Shown one piece after another: positions 1-6,242 of a DNA stretch of 10,633 nucleotides. Source of the stretch: Rhizobium sp. Q54 (GTDB taxonomy: Bacteria > Pseudomonadota > Alphaproteobacteria > Rickettsiales > UBA1997); contig CAMBES010000044.1 of assembly GCA_945865855.1 (NCBI GenBank), positions 1 through 10,633 on the forward strand, read 5' to 3'. A model generated the notes under the pieces. That model saw only the letters and a list, made by a program, of their open reading frames with translations, was not told the DNA's origin and searched no databases. Every line of letters starts with the position of its first letter. Positions within the stretch are counted from its first letter, which is position 1. A program made the translations under genes and the position numbers.

Positions 1-320
1 CTCAAGCCATCAACAAAAGAAGTGTTAATGCCTAGTTTTTTTAACATTTGACCAATTTGCGGCCCACCACCGTGAACCACGATTGGGTTGATTCCAACAT
101 GTTTTAACAACACGATATTCTTGGCAAAATTTTTCAAATTATTGTCGCCGCCCATTGCTGAGCCACCGAATTTTACCACGAAAGTTTCGCCGGCAAATTT
201 ACGCATGTAAGGCAAGGCTTCGCTAAGAATTTCTACTTTGTGCGTCCACTCTGATCGGTCTTTTTCCTTTTGAAGAGACAGGTCATTAAAAGAAGTGATT
301 GCGCTATCTTTTTGTTTCAT
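1..320 (-). CDS. argB: Acetylglutamate kinase, N-terminal part (runs off the window)
   Basis: Phosphorylates N-acetyl-L-glutamate with ATP, the second step of cyclic arginine synthesis, in the cytosol. About 106 residues are visible from the ATG at 320-318; the rest lies left of the window. The glycine-rich nucleotide/substrate segments are clear: VVKFGGSAMG near residues 44-53 and VVHGGGPQIG near 77-86, followed by a segment ending FVDGL. The leader EILSEALPYMRKFAGETF is typical of alphaproteobacterial ArgB. The N-terminus has about 25 residues before this core, which is normal. It is divergent from the small gene at 391, with 70 nt between the two starts. No Shine-Dalgarno sequence precedes the ATG; the upstream bases read CTAAAAAACA. 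Family identity is secure. Regulation, and arginine inhibition in particular, cannot be judged from this fragment. Confidence 0.95.
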   Translation of the reverse strand, partial: MKQKDSAITSFNDLSLQKEKDRSEWTHKVEILSEALPYMRKFAGETFVVKFGGSAMGGDNNLKNFAKNIVLLKHVGINPIVVHGGGPQIGQMLKKLGINTSFVDGL

Positions 321-390
321 TGTTTTTTAGAAAATTGATGAATTAATTTGAGAACGCGATTTCCATGAAATTCTCATCTTAATCAAGAAA
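321..390. promoter_or_regulatory. Divergent intergenic region with a nested dyad
   Basis: This 70-nt A+T-rich spacer lies between the argB start (minus) and the small-protein start (plus), so it should hold both promoters. It contains a nested dyad: TGAGA at 349-353 pairs with TCTCA at 372-376, and ATTTC at 359-363 pairs with GAAAT at 367-371, with CAT at the centre. This could be an operator or a short RNA hairpin. No convincing -35/-10 pair was found on either strand, so the promoter role rests on position alone. Confidence 0.25.
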
Positions 391-678
391 ATGTTACGAC
401 TCTCCAAAAAAATAATTTTAGTACTGATTGGAGTCGGTTTGCTTTGGAGTTTTTGCAGCGCAGCAGAAAAATCATTCTCGGTTAAAAACTTAAAAGTAGC
501 TGAATCTTCAGAAAGTGAAAAAGAAGATTCGGAAGCGGAGTTAGAAGATCTAAAATTTCTCAGCAAAGGTGAAGAAAAAATCCTTAAAAATAGTTTACAA
601 AAGCAACTCGTCAGTAATGAAATTCTGAGTCTCTCTCAGTATTTTCTCGAAGTCCCCGTCTCCCCGCCGAACATTTAG
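391..678 (+). CDS. Small secreted acidic protein of unknown function
   Basis: A 95-residue protein of no family I recognise. Residues 1-24 form a classical Sec signal peptide: a basic start (MLRLSKK), a hydrophobic core (IILVLIGVGLLWSF), and a likely cleavage after CSA or SAA, just before EKS. The only cysteine near the cleavage site lacks a proper lipobox, so a lipoprotein is unlikely. The mature part is about 70 residues, with an acidic Ser/Glu-rich stretch at about 39-53 and a predicted helical middle containing the segment LSKGEEKILKNSL. It ends in VPVSPPNI. The gene stops 44 nt before the SulP gene and may share its transcript. There is no Shine-Dalgarno sequence. An open frame on the opposite strand (327-566) overlaps it, but the signal peptide favours this strand. 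Being real is likely rather than certain. Confidence 0.6.
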   Translation: MLRLSKKIILVLIGVGLLWSFCSAAEKSFSVKNLKVAESSESEKEDSEAELEDLKFLSKGEEKILKNSLQKQLVSNEILSLSQYFLEVPVSPPNI

Positions 679-723
679 ATTAGTCTTCTCAGCACCACTG
701 TTTACTAATTTAATTTAATCTAA
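675..723 (+). promoter_or_regulatory. Dyad linking the upstream stop to the SulP start
   Basis: TTAGATTA at 675-682 is the exact reverse complement of TAATCTAA at 716-723. A flanking G-T pair can extend the stem to 9, and the loop is 31 nt. The left arm contains the TAG stop of the small gene and the right arm ends on the A of the SulP start codon. In RNA this could partly mask the start. It is A+T-rich and could be chance. Confidence 0.2.
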
Positions 724-2231
724 TGAAAAATCTTTTTATCGATTTGCGACGAGATTTGTCCGCAAGTCTCGTAGTGTTCTTTGTGTCACTGCCTTTATGT
801 CTAGGGGTTGCCCTGGCTTCTGGCGCTCCACTATTTTCTGGAATTATTGCTGGAATAGTTGGTGGGATTGTTGTTGGTGCTCTAAGCGGTTCTACCTTTG
901 GCGTCTCTGGTCCGGCGGCTGGTTTAGCTGTTTTGGTATTGGGCTATATTACCACTCTTGGAGGATCGTTTGATTCATTCTTGTTAGCAGTTGTTTTGGC
1001 CGGAGTAATTCAGCTGATTGCTGGATTTCTAGGGTTTGGAACCGTTGCTTATTATTTTCCATCCTCAGTGATAAAGGGAATGCTGAGTGGAATTGGGCTG
1101 CTAATAATCATTAAACAGATTCCGCACGCGATTGGTTATGATGCTAATTTTAAAGATGATTTTAGCGCTGAACAGCTAGGCGGTGCTGTGTCGCAAATGT
1201 TTAATTACATCACGCCAAATGCTGTAATTATTTCTCTGGTTTCAATGTTCATATTGATCCTTTGGGAAGAGTTCTCTGCTAAGAAACATAAAATATTAAA
1301 AGCCATTCCGGGGCCGCTTATTGCTGTCGTGATCGGAATAATTCTTAGTAGTTTTCTTTATCTCGAAGCAAATCACTTGGTGCAGATTCCTGTTGCGGCT
1401 AATCCAGGAGAGTTTTTTGGTCAATTTTCTTTTCCAAATTTTTCTCAAATTACCAATCCAGATATTTATGCGATTGCTCTAGTTTTGGCTGTGGTAGCAA
1501 GTCTTGAGACTCTTCTTTCTGTAGAAGCGACTGACAAGCTAGACCCAAAAAAGCGCATTACTCCAACCAATCGCGAGTTAAAGGCGCAGGGGGTTGGCAA
1601 CATTATTTCGGGATTGATTGGCGGCTTGCCGATTACTCAAGTGATAATTCGCTCTACCGCCAATATTGAGTTTGGCGCGAAGAGTAAAATGTCGACTATC
1701 CTGCATGGACTTCTTTTGCTATTGTCGGCAATCGCGATTCCTTCTCTGCTTAACAAGATTCCTCTAGCGACACTTGCCTGTGTGCTTTTGCTGGTCGGTT
1801 ATAAATTAGCTAAACCGCAAATTTTTCGGAAGATTTATGCTGAAGGATACGAGCAGTTTGCGCCTTTTATGGCAACGATTGCGGGGATGTTAATTTTTGA
1901 TCTACTCAAGGGTGTTGGAATTGGCATGTTGGTGGCAATAGCATTCATTCTTTACCATAATTTTCGCAATGCTTGCAGTCACGTTAAGGAAGCTGAAGGG
2001 GCGAATCACAAGCATAAAATCACGCTTTCCGAAGAGGTTTCATTTCTGAATAAAGGCAAGATTTTGCAAATTCTTAATGAGCTTCCTGACGGTTCAAAAG
2101 TTCTTATCGACGGCTCTAAATCGACATCAATTCACCATGACGTGAATGAGATAATCAAGAATTTTCAAACCAGCTCTAAAACAAGAAATATCTCGCTCGA
2201 GATCAAAGGAATTAATTTAAACCAGAAATAA
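723..2231 (+). CDS. SulP family anion (probable bicarbonate) transporter with C-terminal STAS domain
   Basis: A 502-residue inner-membrane transporter of the SulP/SLC26 family. Residues 12-412 form the multi-helix membrane domain. It carries the signatures FGVSGPAAGLAVLVLG (59-74), the segment VIKGMLSGIG (116-125), and the block RELKAQGVGNIISG followed by GGLPITQVIIRSTANIEFGA (284-319), which spans the substrate-site region in BicA-like members. Residues about 430-497 look like a STAS domain (KITLSEEVSFLNKGKILQIL, then VLIDGS), as in regulatory SulP C-termini. A carbonic anhydrase starts 1 nt after the stop, so bicarbonate is the most likely substrate. Sulfate or another anion cannot be excluded. 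It is a paralogue of the membrane half of the protein at 2910, about two-thirds identical over the first 140 residues. No Shine-Dalgarno sequence precedes the start; the upstream bases are AATTTAATCTA. Confidence 0.9.
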   Translation: MKNLFIDLRRDLSASLVVFFVSLPLCLGVALASGAPLFSGIIAGIVGGIVVGALSGSTFGVSGPAAGLAVLVLGYITTLGGSFDSFLLAVVLAGVIQLIAGFLGFGTVAYYFPSSVIKGMLSGIGLLIIIKQIPHAIGYDANFKDDFSAEQLGGAVSQMFNYITPNAVIISLVSMFILILWEEFSAKKHKILKAIPGPLIAVVIGIILSSFLYLEANHLVQIPVAANPGEFFGQFSFPNFSQITNPDIYAIALVLAVVASLETLLSVEATDKLDPKKRITPTNRELKAQGVGNIISGLIGGLPITQVIIRSTANIEFGAKSKMSTILHGLLLLLSAIAIPSLLNKIPLATLACVLLLVGYKLAKPQIFRKIYAEGYEQFAPFMATIAGMLIFDLLKGVGIGMLVAIAFILYHNFRNACSHVKEAEGANHKHKITLSEEVSFLNKGKILQILNELPDGSKVLIDGSKSTSIHHDVNEIIKNFQTSSKTRNISLEIKGINLNQK

Positions 2232-2232
2232 A

Positions 2233-2841
2233 ATGTACACTTTAACTAAAGAAATTCGCGACGCTTTAACTCCACAAAAAGCAGTCCAGATATTGAAAGA
2301 CGGCAATGCTCGTTTTGTTAATAATCTTAAAATTAATCGTAATCTTTTCACTCAGGTTAACGAGACTTCTGGGGCGCAGCATCCATTTGCTTTTATCTTG
2401 AGCTGTATTGATTCACGCACTTCCGCCGAATTAATTTTTGACCAAGGTTTGGGCGATATTTTTAGCTGTCGCATTGCTGGAAATATCTTGAATGAAGACA
2501 TTGTTGGCAGCATGGAATTTGCCTGCAAAGTTGCCGGAGCCAAGCTGATCATGGTTCTAGGACATTCAGAGTGCGGCGCAATCAAGGGCGCTTGTGCAGG
2601 AGTTGAAATGGGAAGCCTGACGGGTCTCTTGAACAAAATAAAACCAGCAATTGAAGCGGTGAAATCCAACAATTCTGGCGAAGATAATTTTATCGAAAAA
2701 GTTGCAGAGACGAATGTTGAGCAAGTTTCGAAAGAAATTCTCGCAAGAAGCAGCATCCTTCGCGACATGCTTAATAATAACGAAATCACTATTGTTAGCG
2801 GAATATACAGCGTCTCTACTGGTGAAGTAAATTTTTACTAA
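2233..2841 (+). CDS. Beta-class carbonic anhydrase, stand-alone
   Basis: A 202-residue cytosolic enzyme interconverting CO2 and bicarbonate. All beta-class active-site residues are present: the zinc ligands Cys58, His111 and Cys114, and the Asp60/Arg62 dyad in SCIDSRTSAE, plus GHSECGAIKGA (110-120). The length is normal for the bacterial family, and the conserved segment GLGDIFSCRIAGN follows the first motif. It begins 1 nt after the SulP stop, so translation is probably coupled, and the two form a transport/hydration pair. It is closely related to the C-terminal domain of the next gene: by eye count about 104 of 128 residues match over residues 13-140, with weaker similarity after that. No Shine-Dalgarno sequence is seen. 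Fold and chemistry are secure; the direction of use in the cell is inferred. Confidence 0.95.
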   Translation: MYTLTKEIRDALTPQKAVQILKDGNARFVNNLKINRNLFTQVNETSGAQHPFAFILSCIDSRTSAELIFDQGLGDIFSCRIAGNILNEDIVGSMEFACKVAGAKLIMVLGHSECGAIKGACAGVEMGSLTGLLNKIKPAIEAVKSNNSGEDNFIEKVAETNVEQVSKEILARSSILRDMLNNNEITIVSGIYSVSTGEVNFY

Positions 2842-2850
2842 ATTACAAAA

Positions 2851-2890
2851 TGGAGCGGAAGGTTGAGTAGAAATATTTCCTTCCGCTCCA
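2851..2890. repeat. Perfect 12-bp inverted repeat between the two SulP/CA modules
   Basis: TGGAGCGGAAGG at 2851-2862 pairs perfectly with CCTTCCGCTCCA at 2879-2890, leaving a 16-nt loop. It lies 9 nt after the carbonic anhydrase stop and 19 nt before the fusion gene. On the plus strand no T-run follows, so it is not a standard terminator there; on the minus strand TTTTGTAATTT follows. It could be an RNA processing or stabilising hairpin that sets different levels for the two modules. Confidence 0.7.
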
Positions 2891-2909
2891 AGCATAAAAT
2901 TTCAATTTC

Positions 2910-4781
2910 ATGAAAAAATTTCTAACCACTCTGCGCTACGATTTTCCGGCGAGTATTGTTGTATTATTCGTTGCACTTCCTCTTTGTCTTGGCATCGCCC
3001 TTGCTTCTGGCGCGCCACTATTTTCTGGAATTATTTCTGGAATTATTGGCGGGATTGTTGTTGGAATGGCAAGCGGTTCGCGCTTTGGTGTTTCTGGTCC
3101 GGCCGCTGGTTTGGTGACGATTGTTTTAACTTATTCTCTCTCGCTTGGCTCGTTCGAAAATTTTCTTGTCGCAACTATTCTCGCCGGCGTGATTCAAGCG
3201 GTAATGGGCTACATGCGACTCGGCACCATTGCCTACTACATTCCCGTTTCAGTCATTAAAGGAATGCTCGCGGGCATCGGTGTAATTATTGTAATCAAAC
3301 AGATTCCGCACGCACTTGGTTACAATCCAGAAATCGTCGGAGATTTTGAAGAATTTCTTTCACAAAATAATTTGTCAAATCTCGAAAATGCTTTGGATTA
3401 CCTAACTCCGGCAGTAACAATGGTGAGCTTAATCTCAATGACGATTTTGATTTTGTGGGACGGAATTTTATCGCGTCGTCACCGCTTTTTTAAAATGTTG
3501 CAAGGGCCACTAATTATCGTCTTTGCTGGTGTGGTAATGAATAAATATTTGCAACTCGACGCCCACCACATTGTACAAATTCCTGTGGTAAAAAGTTTTT
3601 CTGAATTTTTTTCACTCTTTATTTTTCCTGATTTTTCAGCGTTAAAAAATTCTCACGTTTACTCGGTAGCGCTGATTTTGGCGGTGACCGCAAGTATTGA
3701 AACTCTTCTTTCAGTTGAGGCTGCAGACAATCTCGATCCAGCTCATCACGTTACTAACACTAATCGTGAATTGAAGGCGCAAGGTCTTGGAAATATTATT
3801 ACCGGATTTCTCGGCGGTTTGCCGATTACGCAAGTAATTGTGCGTAGTAGTGCGAATATTTCTTTCGGCGCAAAGACAAAAAAATCAACAATTCTACACG
3901 GTTTTTTACTACTTATTGCCTTCTTGGCGATTCCGGAATTCCTCAACATGATTCCGCTAGCAAGCCTTGCCTGCATTCTTCTCGTTCTTGGTTACAAATT
4001 AGCTAAGCCGGCATTATTTAAGAAAATGTACCGCTTAGGTTGGCACGAATTTGTTCCTTTTTTTGCGACGATTTTTGGTGTCGTTTTTTTTAATTTGATC
4101 GAAGGAGTGGGTCTTGGAATCGTGATTTCATTGCTTTGCCGCGTAAGAAAAAGCGACGAGGCTTCTTTAACCAAAGAAGAGCGCAGCTCAATCACACCAG
4201 AGGTTGCGATAAAATTATTGAAGGAAGGTAATTCGCGTTTTGTGCAGAATCTTAAAGTTAATCGCAACTTACTCAAACAAGTTAATGACACTTCTGACGC
4301 GCAAAATCCTTTCGCCTTTGTTTTGAGCTGCATTGATTCACGAACTTCTGCTGAGTTAATTTTCGATCAAGGTTTGGGCGATATTTTTAGCTGTCGAATC
4401 GCCGGCAACATTATCAATGACGATATTCTAGGCAGCATGGAATTTGCCTGCAAAATCGCTGGAGCGAAATTAATAATGGTCTTGGGACATTCGGGATGCG
4501 GCGCAATTAAAGGCGCCTGCAATCACGTTGAAATGGGGAAACTGACAGGGCTGCTCAAAAAAATAAAACCAGCAATCAAAGTGGCGCAAACGATTAAAAC
4601 GAGTCGTAAACAATTTTACGATTTGGATTTAGTCGAGAGGGTCGCGGCGATTAACGTAGAAAGAGTCGCCAAGCAAATCACCAAAGAAAGCAAAATAATT
4701 CACGACCTACACAAGAAAGGTAAGATTGCGATTGTCAGTGGAATGTATGACGTAGGGACTGGGGTGGTAGATTTTTATTAA
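2910..4781 (+). CDS. SulP transporter-beta-carbonic anhydrase fusion protein
   Basis: A single 623-residue protein. Residues about 12-412 are a SulP membrane domain (FGVSGPAAGLVTIVLTYS at 59-76; RELKAQGLGN at 286-295; GGLPITQVIVRSSANISFGA at 302-321). Residues about 428-623 are a complete beta-carbonic anhydrase with Cys474, Asp476 and Arg478 (SCIDSRTSAE), and His527 and Cys530 (GHSGCGAIKGA). No STAS domain lies between them, only a linker of about 15 residues. Fusions of SulP transporters to carbonic anhydrases are a known class thought to move bicarbonate; this one fits. The linker SLTKEERSSITPE matches the first residues of the free enzyme (TLTKEIRDALTPQ). The junction therefore sits at the old start of a separate carbonic anhydrase gene. 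The reading frame is continuous and every motif is intact, so this is not a sequencing-error fusion. No Shine-Dalgarno sequence is seen. Confidence 0.93.
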   Translation: MKKFLTTLRYDFPASIVVLFVALPLCLGIALASGAPLFSGIISGIIGGIVVGMASGSRFGVSGPAAGLVTIVLTYSLSLGSFENFLVATILAGVIQAVMGYMRLGTIAYYIPVSVIKGMLAGIGVIIVIKQIPHALGYNPEIVGDFEEFLSQNNLSNLENALDYLTPAVTMVSLISMTILILWDGILSRRHRFFKMLQGPLIIVFAGVVMNKYLQLDAHHIVQIPVVKSFSEFFSLFIFPDFSALKNSHVYSVALILAVTASIETLLSVEAADNLDPAHHVTNTNRELKAQGLGNIITGFLGGLPITQVIVRSSANISFGAKTKKSTILHGFLLLIAFLAIPEFLNMIPLASLACILLVLGYKLAKPALFKKMYRLGWHEFVPFFATIFGVVFFNLIEGVGLGIVISLLCRVRKSDEASLTKEERSSITPEVAIKLLKEGNSRFVQNLKVNRNLLKQVNDTSDAQNPFAFVLSCIDSRTSAELIFDQGLGDIFSCRIAGNIINDDILGSMEFACKIAGAKLIMVLGHSGCGAIKGACNHVEMGKLTGLLKKIKPAIKVAQTIKTSRKQFYDLDLVERVAAINVERVAKQITKESKIIHDLHKKGKIAIVSGMYDVGTGVVDFY

Positions 4782-5093
4782 TTACAGCTACTCGATCGGG
4801 GCAAATTTCTTAGATTTCTATTTAGGTAGAAATCAAAAAATGAAGTAAATCATCGCTAGCGCTCTAAGCAAAAACCGCCACAAGAAACTACTTACCTAGG
4901 TATAACTCTGGCCTTCTGCCTTAATCAATAAAGCTAAGCGCCAAAATATCGAAGCGCTTCTAAAGTAAGATTTTTGAAAGATTGGGGCGATAAAAAAAGT
5001 AAGTTTTTTGCTGCTTGAGCCAGGTTGACAGGTTGAACCTCGTCAATAAGTTGCCAACTCCGCTTCTTTCCCCCTAAACAAACAATCAAAAAC
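4782..5093. other. 312-nt intergenic region upstream of ilvC: short dyads, no gene seen
   Basis: No convincing coding or RNA gene was found on either strand. It holds short dyads: GATTTCTA (4813-4820) with TAGAAATC (4827-4834); AAGCGC (4936-4941) with GCGCTT (4954-4959); and an A/T-only AAAAAA/TTTTTT pair (4993-5009). AGCGCTCTAAGC and AGCGCTTCTAAAG are near-repeats at about 4859 and 4954. None is a clear terminator. The region may be a decayed palindromic element, or an untranslated leader for ilvC. Confidence 0.4.
5025..5052 (+). promoter_or_regulatory. Possible ilvC promoter/operator
   Basis: TTGACA at 5025-5030 is a perfect -35 hexamer, but the best -10 at a usual distance is the poor TAAGTT (5047-5052, spacer 16). 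The -35 overlaps a tandem AGGTTGA-C-AGGTTGA repeat (5022-5036) and a dyad in which TTGACAGGT pairs with ACCTCGTCAA around one bulged base. That arrangement could be an operator. Weak evidence. Confidence 0.3.
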
Positions 5094-6113
5094 ATGAAAG
5101 TTTACTACGATCACGATGCTGATTTGAGCATCATTCAAAATAAAAAAGTTGCTGTAATCGGTTACGGCTCACAAGCACATGCGCACGCCCAGAACCTTAG
5201 AGATTCAGGTGTAAAAGAAGTTAAAATCGCTCTTCGCGAAGGATCGACCTCAATTGCAAAAGCACAAAATGCTGGCTTCGAAGTTTTAACAAATGCAAAA
5301 GCAGCAAAGTGGGCTGATATTGTGATGATGCTTACTCCAGATGAGCTTCAAGCTGAAATTTATACACAAGATTTAAAGAAAAATTTGAAGAAAGGTGCAA
5401 CTCTTGCTTTTGCTCACGGCCTCAATATTCACTTTAAACTAATCAAACCAAGAAAAGATTTAGACGTGGTGATGATCGCTCCAAAAGGACCAGGACACAC
5501 GGTTCGCGGTGAATATGTAAAAGGTGGTGGAGTTCCTTGTCTAGTTGCGGTTGCGCAAGATGTATCGGGCAAAGCCTTGCAAACAGCACTTTCATACGCT
5601 TCTGCAGTTGGAGGAGGGCGATCAGGAGTCATCGAAACTAATTTCAAAGAAGAATGCGAAACTGATTTATTTGGCGAACAAGCAGTTCTTTGTGGTGGCG
5701 TTACAGCCTTGATTCAAGCGGGTTTCGAAACTTTGACCGAAGCTGGCTACGCTCCAGAAATGGCTTATTTCGAGTGTTTGCATGAAATGAAATTGATCGT
5801 CGATCTTCTTTACGAAGGCGGAATTGCGAACATGCGTTACTCAATTTCTAATACGGCGGAATATGGCGATCTAACTCGCGGCTCAAGAATCGTTACCGAA
5901 AAAACCAAAAAAGAGATGAAGAAAATTCTGAACGAAATTCAAAAAGGAAAATTCGTAAAAGAATTCATGAATGAAAATAAAACCGGCAAAAAGAATTTTG
6001 ACGCCCTTCGCGCCAAAGGCCGCGCCCATCCAATCGAAGAAACCGGAGAAAAACTTCGTGCGATGATGCCGTGGATTGCGAAGAATAAATTGGTGAATAA
6101 AGCGGCAAACTAA
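5094..6113 (+). CDS. ilvC: Ketol-acid reductoisomerase, class I
   Basis: Converts 2-acetolactate and 2-aceto-2-hydroxybutyrate to dihydroxy acids with Mg2+ and NADPH, in valine, leucine and isoleucine synthesis. The 339-residue length is that of the short class I form. The Rossmann motif is GYGSQAHAHA (23-32). The loop LREGSTSIAKA keeps Arg48, Ser51 and Ser53, the pattern for NADPH. The catalytic and metal residues are all present: His108 (FAHGLNIH), Lys131 (APKGPGHT), Asp191 and Glu195 (ETDLFGEQ), Glu227 and Glu231 (YFECLHE), and Ser252. It begins MKVYYDHDAD, the usual start, with no Shine-Dalgarno sequence (CAATCAAAAAC precedes it). The partner genes ilvBH and ilvD are not in the window. 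Its product line leads to 2-ketoisovalerate, which PanB turns into the substrate of the PanE-like enzyme that follows. Confidence 0.97.
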   Translation: MKVYYDHDADLSIIQNKKVAVIGYGSQAHAHAQNLRDSGVKEVKIALREGSTSIAKAQNAGFEVLTNAKAAKWADIVMMLTPDELQAEIYTQDLKKNLKKGATLAFAHGLNIHFKLIKPRKDLDVVMIAPKGPGHTVRGEYVKGGGVPCLVAVAQDVSGKALQTALSYASAVGGGRSGVIETNFKEECETDLFGEQAVLCGGVTALIQAGFETLTEAGYAPEMAYFECLHEMKLIVDLLYEGGIANMRYSISNTAEYGDLTRGSRIVTEKTKKEMKKILNEIQKGKFVKEFMNENKTGKKNFDALRAKGRAHPIEETGEKLRAMMPWIAKNKLVNKAAN

Positions 6114-6117
6114 TCTT

Positions 6118-6142
6118 GGCCTAAGCATTAACTCTTTAGGTC
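6118..6142 (+). terminator. Weak hairpin after ilvC
   Basis: GGCCTAA (6118-6124) pairs with TTAGGTC (6136-6142) with one G-T pair and an 11-nt loop, 4 nt after the ilvC stop. The downstream CGTTATCCC gives no T-run, so terminator function is doubtful. It could instead be part of the repeat element that starts just after it. Confidence 0.2.
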
Positions 6143-6150
6143 GTTATCCC

Positions 6151-6221
6151 TTAAGTAGGCGGGAATTCAACAGGGCTCATAAGCGCTCAGAATCTTTTCT
6201 TGAATCTCCGCCTGCTCGGGC
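6151..6221. repeat. Imperfect palindromic element between ilvC and the panE-like gene
   Basis: GTAGGCGGGAATTCAA at 6155-6170 pairs with TTGAATCTCCGCCTGC at 6200-6215: 13 Watson-Crick pairs, two G-T pairs and one mismatch, around a 29-nt loop. The right side continues into TCGGGCATGACG. The pattern of a GGCGGGAAT arm ending next to ATGACG resembles, from memory, the dispersed palindromic repeats seen in many proteobacterial genomes. The most upstream ATG of the next gene (6222) lies in that tail. Confidence 0.55.
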
Positions 6222-6242
6222 ATGACGCTTAAAGAACGAAGA

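Noticed and set aside
327..566. Open frame of 79 codons on the minus strand over the start of the small secreted gene
   Set aside because: It shows no domain or signal peptide, and it overlaps the small gene whose plus-strand product has a clear signal peptide.
2352..2895. Two minus-strand open frames over the free carbonic anhydrase gene
   Set aside because: They are antisense to a gene with all catalytic residues intact, and their products are low-complexity with no recognisable family.
4130..4210. The SulP-carbonic anhydrase junction as a frameshift or assembly artefact
   Set aside because: The frame is continuous, both domains are complete, and this fusion class is known in other bacteria. 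Collapse of the two modules during assembly is unlikely because both are present and differ throughout.
4813..4834. Hairpin after the fusion gene as an intrinsic terminator
   Set aside because: The 8-bp stem is A+T-rich and is followed by an A-run, not a T-run, on the plus strand.
5015..5077. A possible ilvC leader peptide starting at TTG, rich in Leu and Val codons
   Set aside because: It uses a weak start with no ribosome site, and only 16 nt separate its stop from ilvC, leaving no room for attenuator and antiterminator hairpins.
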